Source of the DNA: UBA1368 sp964563125
GTDB taxonomy: Bacteria; Bacillota; Syntrophomonadia; Syntrophomonadales; Syntrophomonadaceae
DNA length: 6,337 nucleotides
NCBI GenBank assembly: GCA_964563125.1
Contig: CAZLVY010000081.1
Coordinates: 1-6,337 of the forward strand
Direction of reading: 5' to 3'
The stretch's first letter is position 1. Each line of letters begins with the position of its first letter. Below, in pieces: positions 1 to 5,013 of the stretch. The notes under the pieces were generated by a model. It did not search any database, was not told the origin of the DNA, and saw only the letters and a program-made list of their open reading frames with translations. A program made the position numbers and the translations under genes.

Positions 1-141
1 ACGAACTACTCTAACAACAATCAGGAGAGTAAGAAGGACAAGAGCCAGAGCCAAAACAAGTCTGGAAACAACGCAGGAAATAACGCAGGGAACAACTACT
101 CCAGCAACAAGAATGACAACAAGAGCAACGATTCATACTAA
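1..141 (+). CDS. C-terminal end of an unidentified protein with an Asn/Ser/Lys-rich low-complexity tail (5' truncated)
   Basis: The first reading frame is open from the window edge to a TAA at 139-141 and gives 46 residues made almost entirely of Asn, Ser, Lys, Gln, Gly and Asp. It begins TNYSNNNQESKKDKSQSQNK and later contains a short internal repeat, NNAG-NNAG-NN, whose codons are not identical between copies. There is no hydrophobic segment and no recognisable domain. Such hydrophilic tails are typically disordered and occur on secreted, cell-surface, spore-coat and some regulatory proteins, but nothing here chooses among these. The start lies outside the window. The probable hairpin terminator 54 bases after the stop fits the end of a transcription unit. 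That this is a real coding frame is inferred from the coherent compositional bias and the following terminator; the function is unknown. Confidence 0.55.
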   Translation, partial: TNYSNNNQESKKDKSQSQNKSGNNAGNNAGNNYSSNKNDNKSNDSY

Positions 142-194
142 AGCCAGTAGCCGCAAAATGGCGAATAGCTCCAGCGTGCGTCTGGAAAAAAGAT

Positions 195-224
195 GGCAGC
201 CTGACAACATCGGGCTGCTGTTTT
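195..224 (+). terminator. Probable intrinsic terminator after the truncated first gene
   Basis: GGCAGCC (195-201) can pair with GGCTGCT (213-219): six Watson-Crick pairs plus a G-T wobble, with an 11-base loop. A further T-G wobble is possible at the base (194/220), and TTTT follows at 221-224. An A-rich run lies just upstream (about 185-191). The T-tract is short, so efficiency may be modest. Its place between the first gene's stop and the next gene's start fits termination of the upstream unit. Confidence 0.5.
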
Positions 225-250
225 CATATACTAACAATATATGTCTGTGT

Positions 251-254
251 GGGG
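251..254 (+). promoter_or_regulatory. Weak ribosome binding site (GGGG) that decides the ATG at 261
   Basis: Three in-frame starts are possible: GTG 249, ATG 255 and ATG 261. Only ATG 261 has a purine-rich G run at a workable distance (GGGG, then six bases). GTG 249 is preceded by an AT-rich stretch without a Shine-Dalgarno sequence, and ATG 255 directly abuts the G run. The site is much weaker than those of the downstream genes. Confidence 0.45.
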
Positions 255-260
255 ATGCTT

Positions 261-1355
261 ATGAGCGTAGAAACGATTTGGACAAAAGAAATCGAAGGCT
301 ATATCGGAATGGCCGGCGTGGAGATCTGGGATGTCAGATCTCAGGAGGAATATGCGAAAAAGCATATCAGGGGAGCGAGAAACATGCCCTATCAGAGTTA
401 TGAAGACTGTGCGGCGCAGACAGAAAACCATATGGAAAAGGAGAAAACCTATATTCTCTATTGCGATCGCGGAGGATTAAGTATGGCGTTTGCAAGAGAA
501 TTGGATAAAAAAGGATATCAGGCAAAATCGGTGATCGGCGGAATTATGGCTTACCGGGGAAATGATTTGGAGAGTTTGAAAAGCTGTCTGACCGAGGCGG
601 CAGCACAGTATATTGATTTGGATGCCTTAATCAGTATTGCCGGTCAGAGTCCGGAGTTAGTAAAACAAGTTGATACCGCGACTAAGAAATTTGCGCCCCG
701 GGTGCGTATCGGAGTTTTTAAGGATAAGGTTTTCAGTTTCTATTATCCTGAGAATCTGGAAGCGTTAAAGTGCAGTGGTGCAGAGTTAGTTATTATAGAC
801 AGCCTGCAGGATAAAAAATTACCTGCGGTGGATGCCCTTTATATAGGAGGAGGTTTTCCGGAAGTTTATGCTGAGCAGTTGCAGGGAAATTATTCCCTGC
901 GCTCTGAGATCAGACGATTGATTACGGCGGGATTACCGGTTTATGCTGAATGCGGCGGGTTGATGTATTTGTCGCGGCGAATGTTTTGTGACAATCAGTC
1001 ATATGAAATGGTAGGCGCTCTGCCCTGTGATACTAAAATGTCCAATCGTCCCAAAGGCCATGGTTATTCCCTGATGAGAGTTGTCCGCTCTAATTACCTT
1101 TTTCCTGAAAATACGGTAATCCGCGGTCACGAATTTCATCACTCGCAAATTTGTAATGCTGATCTCCATACACTGGACAGCATTATGGAAGTTCAGCGCG
1201 GTTATGGTGTTGACGGAAAAAAGGATGGCCTTATTTATCAGAATGTAATTGCTGCCTATCAGCATATTTATGCTCCGGCTAATCCGGAATGGGCAGTTAA
1301 TTTAGTGGCTCAGGCCGAAAATTTTAAAGAACAGATGAAAAAAATGCCCGGTTAA
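261..1355 (+). CDS. Rhodanese fused to the glutamine-amidotransferase half of cobyrinate a,c-diamide synthase (CbiA/CfbB-like), ATP-binding half absent
   Basis: The 364-residue protein has two parts. Residues 1-105 are a rhodanese (sulfurtransferase) domain: IWDVRSQEEY at 22-31, the HIRGARNMP strand-turn, and an active-site loop CDRGGLS with the putative persulfide-forming Cys68, then the usual VIGGIMAYRG end. Residues about 115-345 match the C-terminal half of the CbiA/CobB/CfbB family: linker YIDLDALISIA (117-127), VFSFYYPENLEAL (157-169), YIGGGFPEVYAEQL (194-207), nucleophile Cys231 in AECGGLMYL, RPKGHGY, RGHEFHHS (288-295) and a probable catalytic His335 in AAYQHIY before NPEW. Full-length CbiA proteins have about 450 residues and start with a P-loop ATP-binding domain that activates the carboxylate. 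None is visible here; the rhodanese takes its place. The family uses glutamine to amidate tetrapyrrole acetate side chains in cobalamin, coenzyme F430 or siroheme-derived pathways. What this fusion does alone is unclear: ammonia channelling to a separate partner, glutaminase activity, or a sulfur-transfer role are all possible. It is probably cytoplasmic, with no signal peptide. Domain calls are firm; the reaction is not. Confidence 0.88.
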   Translation: MSVETIWTKEIEGYIGMAGVEIWDVRSQEEYAKKHIRGARNMPYQSYEDCAAQTENHMEKEKTYILYCDRGGLSMAFARELDKKGYQAKSVIGGIMAYRGNDLESLKSCLTEAAAQYIDLDALISIAGQSPELVKQVDTATKKFAPRVRIGVFKDKVFSFYYPENLEALKCSGAELVIIDSLQDKKLPAVDALYIGGGFPEVYAEQLQGNYSLRSEIRRLITAGLPVYAECGGLMYLSRRMFCDNQSYEMVGALPCDTKMSNRPKGHGYSLMRVVRSNYLFPENTVIRGHEFHHSQICNADLHTLDSIMEVQRGYGVDGKKDGLIYQNVIAAYQHIYAPANPEWAVNLVAQAENFKEQMKKMPG

Positions 1356-1428
1356 TAGTTGGAATCATTAGATATAGCTAATATTAAGGCAGTGGCACTA
1401 TAAATTAATGCAGGCAGTAAAATCGACA

Positions 1429-1476
1429 ATAAGCACCGACTTATGGCGAGAATAAGAAAAAACAATTTTACTTATT
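1429..1476. repeat. Two tandem inverted repeats sharing ATAAG/CTTAT arms (possible operator)
   Basis: The first is ATAAG (1429-1433), a 6-base spacer and CTTAT (1440-1444). The second is AATAAG (1451-1456), a 14-base spacer and CTTATT (1471-1476); its inner AAAA/TTTT bases can extend the symmetry across one mismatch. The second ends five bases before the proposed -35 element of the AOR promoter, where an activator or repressor could act. In AT-rich DNA short palindromes arise by chance, so this stays tentative. Confidence 0.3.
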
Positions 1477-1481
1477 ACCGC

Positions 1482-1511
1482 TTGAGGTGTTAAATTATAG
1501 TTAATGATAAT
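1482..1511 (+). promoter_or_regulatory. Candidate sigma-A promoter for the AOR gene
   Basis: TTGAGG (1482-1487, four of six matches to TTGACA) and GATAAT (1506-1511, five of six matches to TATAAT) are separated by 18 bases. Transcription would start near 1518 and give a leader of about 155 bases holding the hairpin at 1561-1582. The surrounding DNA is AT-rich, so chance matches are likely. Confidence 0.4.
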
Positions 1512-1560
1512 ATACATAGCATTAGATATTTGTTAATCACAAAATTTTATATTGAACAAG

Positions 1561-1582
1561 GCTGGGAATAGTATTTCCCGGC
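1561..1582 (+). promoter_or_regulatory. Leader hairpin upstream of the AOR gene, with a possible alternative pairing partner
   Basis: GCTGGGAA (1561-1568) pairs with TTCCCGGC (1575-1582) over eight base pairs, one a G-T wobble, around a six-base loop. No T-tract follows, so it is not a standard terminator. The 3' arm, as TTTCCCG (1574-1580), is also perfectly complementary to CGGGAAA at 1633-1639, closer to the ribosome binding site, so two mutually exclusive folds can be drawn. Whether this is a regulatory switch is inference; it matches no riboswitch class I recognise. Confidence 0.4.
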
Positions 1583-1637
1583 TAAATTGCATAAAAAAAT
1601 CCTATTTGTAGAGTTTGTGCTAAAGCGTGTCTCGGGA

Positions 1638-1656
1638 AAAGCTGTTTAAAGCTGTT
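1638..1656 (+). repeat. Direct repeat AAAGCTGTT with 10-bp period just before the AOR ribosome binding site
   Basis: AAAGCTGTT occurs at 1638-1646 and again at 1648-1656, one helical turn apart. The second copy ends five bases before GGAGG. It could be a protein-binding site on DNA or RNA, or chance. Confidence 0.35.
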
Positions 1657-1661
1657 AAATT

Positions 1662-1666
1662 GGAGG
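1662..1666 (+). promoter_or_regulatory. Ribosome binding site of the AOR gene (GGAGG)
   Basis: GGAGG lies six bases before ATG 1673. This spacing supports that start, which also gives the expected AOR-family N-terminus. Confidence 0.75.
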
Positions 1667-1672
1667 TACTGC

Positions 1673-3553
1673 ATGATTTTACCACGTTATTTGGAAATAG
1701 ATCTTAGTACAAACATAGTCCAAACTTATCCGCTAAAACAGGCTGACTATACCATGTTTTTGGGTGGTAAAGGTCTGGCAGCCAAAATCCTCTATAATGA
1801 ATTACCGCCTAATATTAATCCGCTCGCAGATGAAAATATTCTAATAATTAATACTGGACCATTGACCGGCACTGGTGCGCCTTCCAGCAGTCGCTTTAAT
1901 ATCAGCACCAAAAGCCCTTTGACCGGAGCAATTGCCTCTTCCAACTGTGGAGGCTTATTTGGCGGCAGACTGCGGCGGGCGGGATATGACGGACTGGTTA
2001 TCAGGGGAAAAGCTCCCCACCCGGTTTATATAGAAATTATTGATGGAGAAGTTCAAATAAAAGATGCCCGCGAAATGTGGGGTCTTAATACCGAACAATT
2101 TCAAGCCAGCTTTGATAAAAAATTTGGCAAATTAGCAATAGGCCCGGCAGGAGAAAATATGGTCCTGTACGCCTGTGCAATATCAGGTGAACGATCGGCT
2201 GGACGTTGCGGAACCGGTGCAGTTATGGGCAGTAAGAATCTTAAAGGCCTGGTTGCCATGGGAAGTACACCCATACCTGTAGCTGATGAGGGTAATTGGC
2301 GTAAATTTACAGCCCGTTGGATGAAGGCCCTAAAACAACACCCGGGTACCGGTGGCGACATGCCTGGTTTAGGGACTGCCGGCTTTGTTAACAAATCAAA
2401 TCGCAGCAATGTTTTGCCGGTACATAATTTCAAAGAGGTCAGTTCAGATAAGGCAAAGCAAATTTCCGGTGAAACTCTGGCGACAGATTATCTGGAGCGT
2501 AATTCCGGGTGCCTTAGCTGCCCTATCCGTTGTGAGCGCCGGGTAAAGTTAAATGGTCAAGAAATTAAAGGACCGGAATATGAGACTATTGGTCTTTTTG
2601 GTTCTAATATTGGCAATTATGATTTGAAACCGATTATAGACTGGAATAACCAGGCTGATTTGCTTGGTATGGATACTATTTCCCTGGCTGGAACCATTGC
2701 CTTTGCCATGGAATTGCAGCAAAAGGGCATTAAAGACTTTGGACTCAGATTTGACAGTACTGAGGGCATCAGCGAAGCAATAGATAATATTGCACACCGT
2801 CGGGGAATTTGCGCAGAGCTGGCTGACGGATCACTGAAATTAGCTGAAAAATACGGTGAGAAGGCTTGTGCTATTCAGGTCAAAGGACTGGAATTAGCCT
2901 CTTATGACCCTCGGCATACTGTTGGCTTGGGGTTAGGATATGCAACTGCCAATCGAGGAGCCTGCCACTTAGGTGGAGGCTTTTTGACTTTTCTGGAGGT
3001 ATTAAGTCCAGTAACAGTCAGTGGTTTAACTAGCGGCGGCAAAGCAGCCTTGACCGTTTTCTTTCAGAATGCTATGGAAGCTATTTCATTGGGCGGCTCG
3101 TGTTTATTTACTGCCTTTACCGTCATCCCGCCTTTTCTTTTTGGTCGCAAAGAAGATAATTTATTAGGCAAAGTGACGGGCAGGTTAATTTTGTTAAGTA
3201 GTCCCGTTATTAAACTGCTGGCACAGCATCCCTCCCTGCTGCGCGTTAAGATATTTGCCCTTTTTCCTCATGTAGAAGCCTTGCAACTGGTTACTGGTAT
3301 GAAAATAAATATGGGAGATTTTTTGAAGTTCGGTGAACGAACTTTTACCATAGAACGAATGTTTAATATGCGGGAAGGATTCAGCAGCGTAGATGATATT
3401 CTGCCGGGCAGAATCATGGAAGAATTAGTAATTAATCAGGATGTCAAGTTTAAGGATAAGCTGACGAGTATGACAGATGAATATTACCAAATCCGTCGTT
3501 ATGACCGTCAAGGAAAGCCGAGTAAAAAACTATTGCAAAGATTGGGATTATAA
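1673..3553 (+). CDS. Aldehyde:ferredoxin oxidoreductase (AOR) family tungsten/molybdenum-pterin enzyme
   Basis: This 626-residue protein is a full-length AOR-family member; founding members have about 600 residues. The N-terminal domain shows YLEIDLSTN, FLGGKGLAAKIL (29-40), SNCGGLFGGRLRRAGYDGL (90-108) and SGERSAGRCGTGAVMGSKNL (171-190), regions that surround the bis-pterin cofactor. The [4Fe-4S] cysteines are Cys280, Cys283 and Cys287 (C-x2-C-x3-C) plus distant Cys477. DLLGMD (329-334) matches the DxxGLD pterin-binding loop, and DPRHTVGLGLGYATANRGAC (412-431) is a strong family signature. The second pterin loop normally reads DxxGxC, but here it reads SLGGSC, with Ser472 where Asp is expected. 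About 55 residues, partly hydrophobic, lie between Cys477 and LQLVTGM, more than in the founding AORs; similar extended members occur in Clostridia. Family members oxidise aldehydes to acids with ferredoxin, though some act on other carbonyls or reduce acids or benzoyl-CoA. The substrate and metal are not determined. It is probably cytoplasmic. No MoaD/ThiS-like gene or ferredoxin is adjacent. Confidence 0.93.
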   Translation: MILPRYLEIDLSTNIVQTYPLKQADYTMFLGGKGLAAKILYNELPPNINPLADENILIINTGPLTGTGAPSSSRFNISTKSPLTGAIASSNCGGLFGGRLRRAGYDGLVIRGKAPHPVYIEIIDGEVQIKDAREMWGLNTEQFQASFDKKFGKLAIGPAGENMVLYACAISGERSAGRCGTGAVMGSKNLKGLVAMGSTPIPVADEGNWRKFTARWMKALKQHPGTGGDMPGLGTAGFVNKSNRSNVLPVHNFKEVSSDKAKQISGETLATDYLERNSGCLSCPIRCERRVKLNGQEIKGPEYETIGLFGSNIGNYDLKPIIDWNNQADLLGMDTISLAGTIAFAMELQQKGIKDFGLRFDSTEGISEAIDNIAHRRGICAELADGSLKLAEKYGEKACAIQVKGLELASYDPRHTVGLGLGYATANRGACHLGGGFLTFLEVLSPVTVSGLTSGGKAALTVFFQNAMEAISLGGSCLFTAFTVIPPFLFGRKEDNLLGKVTGRLILLSSPVIKLLAQHPSLLRVKIFALFPHVEALQLVTGMKINMGDFLKFGERTFTIERMFNMREGFSSVDDILPGRIMEELVINQDVKFKDKLTSMTDEYYQIRRYDRQGKPSKKLLQRLGL

Positions 3554-3589
3554 TGTTGCTTTTGGGGTCAGGCTTGGAATGTTGCTTTT
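3552..3589 (+). repeat. 12-bp direct repeat AATGTTGCTTTT across the AOR stop codon and next promoter
   Basis: AATGTTGCTTTT occurs exactly at 3552-3563, overlapping the AOR stop codon, and at 3578-3589. The copies start 26 bases apart and are separated by 14 bases. The second ends three bases before a perfect TATAAT, so the pair could be a regulator binding site for the transporter operon. An exact 12-base repeat at this distance is unlikely to be chance. Confidence 0.5.
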
Positions 3590-3592
3590 ACT

Positions 3593-3598
3593 TATAAT
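3593..3598 (+). promoter_or_regulatory. Candidate -10 element (TATAAT) for the transporter operon
   Basis: TATAAT matches the sigma-A -10 consensus at all six positions. No good -35 hexamer lies 16-18 bases upstream (AGGCTT at 17), and there is no TGn extension. If real, this promoter would need an activator, for which the flanking 12-bp repeats are candidates. Transcription would start near 3605. Confidence 0.4.
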
Positions 3599-3615
3599 AC
3601 ATGAAGAGCCGAATG

Positions 3616-3624
3616 AAGGAGGTG
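3616..3624 (+). promoter_or_regulatory. Orphan perfect Shine-Dalgarno sequence (AAGGAGGTG) without a standard start codon
   Basis: AAGGAGGTG is complementary to nine bases at the 3' end of 16S rRNA, better than any other site in the window. No ATG, GTG or TTG lies 5-10 bases downstream; a CTG lies 11 bases away at 3636. It may serve a leader peptide, act as a ribosome standby site, or be a remnant of a lost gene start. Confidence 0.4.
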
Positions 3625-3635
3625 TAGACAAATAA

Positions 3636-3716
3636 CTGGCAAAGCAAGTATTGGGTTATTCGGATAGTTGTTACATAAGTACCTCGTTAAAGGAGGGGAA
3701 AAATATTGGCAAGTGA
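3636..3716 (+). CDS. Possible leader micro-ORF (26 codons, CTG start) overlapping the transporter start
   Basis: After an in-frame TAA at 3633-3635, this frame runs from CTG 3636 to TGA 3714-3716. It would encode 26 residues starting (M)AKQVLGYSDSCY and ending KNIGK, with no known domain. It follows the perfect Shine-Dalgarno at 3616-3624 and overlaps the TTG start of the transporter at 3706, an arrangement that allows translational coupling. Against it are the rare CTG start, the long 11-base spacing and the short length. It may simply be untranslated leader. Confidence 0.15.
   Translation: MAKQVLGYSDSCYISTSLKEGKNIGK
3690..3698 (+). promoter_or_regulatory. Ribosome binding site that supports the TTG start at 3706
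   Basis: AAGGAGGGG ends seven bases before TTG 3706 (nine bases from the GGAGG core). The first ATG codon in frame is at 3778, inside the first membrane segment, so TTG is the likely start. CCTC at 3682-3685 could pair with GAGG at 3693-3696, a weak four-pair stem over the site. Confidence 0.65.
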
Positions 3717-4986
3717 AACTCAACCATCAGGAAAATTTGTATTAAGCAAAAGGCAAAAGCTATTACTCCCGCTAGTTATGATAGGCGCCTTTTTTGAAGG
3801 CTTCGACTTTATGGTTATCAATCTGGCGCTTCCCTATATCTCTGACGCATTCAATATTACAGAGCAGATGGCCGGTTATACACTTTCAATCATTGCTGTC
3901 GGTGCACTGGTGGCTTTTTTTGTGGTAAGAATGGCCGACAGAATAGGTCGCAGGCCTATTTTCATCTGGTCGGTTGTTGTTTATTCCGTATTCAGTTTAC
4001 TGACGGCGACGTCCATAAATTTGGAAATGTTTATTGCCTTCCAGTTTATCGCCCGCGTTTTCCTGATTGTTTGCTGGGCGGTAGGATTTATTATTGTTGT
4101 GGAGGAATTCGACGCACAATATCGCGGCCGTGCCATAGCACTTTTTCAGGGTGCAGCGGCTGTGGGAGCTATCTTTCCGTCATTGCTTTTGCCCGTAGTA
4201 GCAATGATACCAGTTCTGCACTGGAGAGGACTGTATATTATCGGAGCTCTTCCGTTACTCTTGCTCATTTTCTTTGCTAAAAATCTTCCTGAGACCCAGC
4301 GTTTTATAGAAATGAAAGAGGGTAAAGGGGAAAATACTCCGTCTCTATTCGCAGTATTTGCAGCCCCTTACCGCAAGAATCTATTTGCCATTATGGCTCT
4401 GTGGTTTTTCATGTACTTATCCTATTCATCCGCGATGAACTTTTTTGCCTTGCGTGTGGAAAGGGAACTGGGTTGGAATGAAAGTCAAGTCGGTTTGGTT
4501 ACGGCACTTGCCTTTACCATCGGACTAACAGGTTATGTAGTAGTAGGTAAACTTTTGGATAAGATTGGACGCAAGAAGACTGCCTATATCTTTTTTGGAT
4601 TGGGTACTCTGGCACTTACGGCAGTATTCCAGTTCCAGGGTTTCTTGCAGGTCGCCCTGGCACAAATTATAGCAGTTTTCTTTATCGGAAGCTTTACGGT
4701 GCTCTGTGCTACTTTTACCAATGAGCTTTTTCCAGTTGAACTGCGAGGTAATTCAACTGCCTGGGGCAATAATATTATCGGGCGCTTAGCTCAGATTGTG
4801 GCACCGGCTTTAGTAGGATTCATGGCGGCACCACTGCTATTAGGAAGCGTCGGTAACGCTGTTACCCTGATGGCTTGCGGAACATTTATTTGTATATTAA
4901 TTATCGCTATGTTCTTACCCGAGCCTTTAGGCTACGAAGTTCCTGCATATCCGCCTGTTACAGATGAAAAGCCAATTAATTTATAA
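3706..4986 (+). CDS. MFS transporter, probable organic acid/metabolite:H+ symporter type
   Basis: The 426-residue protein has the length and layout of a 12-helix major facilitator. Hydrophobic segments lie roughly at 19-42, 56-76, 85-103, 108-131, 143-165, 173-191, then after a hydrophilic central loop (about 195-223) at 224-247, 262-283, 291-309, 313-337, 354-375 and 384-404. The family motif A appears twice: ADRIGRRP after helix 2 (77-84, with its leading Gly replaced by Val74) and a complete GKLLDKIGRK after helix 8 (281-290). EGFDFMVINLALP in helix 1, PETQR (195-199), EEFDAQYRGRA (133-143) and ELFPVELRG (340-348) resemble aromatic acid and metabolite:H+ symporters and sugar porters, which often carry carboxylates. 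The substrate is not determined. Both ends should be cytoplasmic. The start is TTG. The next gene follows after 27 bases, so the transporter probably supplies the substrate of the enzymes downstream. Confidence 0.9.
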   Translation: MASETQPSGKFVLSKRQKLLLPLVMIGAFFEGFDFMVINLALPYISDAFNITEQMAGYTLSIIAVGALVAFFVVRMADRIGRRPIFIWSVVVYSVFSLLTATSINLEMFIAFQFIARVFLIVCWAVGFIIVVEEFDAQYRGRAIALFQGAAAVGAIFPSLLLPVVAMIPVLHWRGLYIIGALPLLLLIFFAKNLPETQRFIEMKEGKGENTPSLFAVFAAPYRKNLFAIMALWFFMYLSYSSAMNFFALRVERELGWNESQVGLVTALAFTIGLTGYVVVGKLLDKIGRKKTAYIFFGLGTLALTAVFQFQGFLQVALAQIIAVFFIGSFTVLCATFTNELFPVELRGNSTAWGNNIIGRLAQIVAPALVGFMAAPLLLGSVGNAVTLMACGTFICILIIAMFLPEPLGYEVPAYPPVTDEKPINL

Positions 4987-5013
4987 AAAATATCAGAAAA
5001 GAGGTGGAGAAAA

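Larger units (their letters stand above)
1356..1672. other. 317-base AT-rich intergenic region with candidate promoter and leader structures for the AOR gene
   Basis: No convincing coding frame is present. From left to right it holds two inverted repeats with ATAAG/CTTAT arms (1429-1476), a candidate sigma-A promoter (1482-1511), a GC-rich hairpin (1561-1582) with a competing partner (1633-1639), a 10-bp-period direct repeat (1638-1656) and the AOR ribosome binding site (1662-1666). No terminator is evident for the rhodanese-amidotransferase gene: the first 70 bases after its stop form only weak AT hairpins. Read-through into the AOR gene therefore cannot be excluded. Confidence 0.7.

Noticed and set aside
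201..232. Possible promoter CTGACA (201-206) / TATACT (227-232) for the rhodanese-amidotransferase gene
   Set aside because: The 20-base spacer is too long for a sigma-A promoter, and the -35 lies inside the terminator hairpin.
113..403. A 96-codon + strand frame overlapping the first gene's tail and the rhodanese start
   Set aside because: It crosses the terminator, is out of frame with the well-supported rhodanese domain, and its product has no recognisable features.
1561..1582. Leader hairpin as an intrinsic terminator for the upstream gene
   Set aside because: No T-tract follows the 3' arm; the next bases are TAAATTGC.
2101..2797. Reverse-strand open frames inside the AOR gene
   Set aside because: They lie opposite a clearly homologous protein, have no convincing ribosome binding site and show no recognisable domain.
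3541..3589. Possible sigma-54 promoter (GG...TTGCT pattern before the transporter operon)
   Set aside because: The GG and GC pairs are 11 bases apart in both repeat copies instead of the required 10, and the -24 element does not read TGGCAC.
3631..3660. AATAAC/GTTATT inverted repeat as a regulatory hairpin
   Set aside because: The 6-bp AT-rich stem has an 18-base loop with no further pairing, so it is easily explained by chance.
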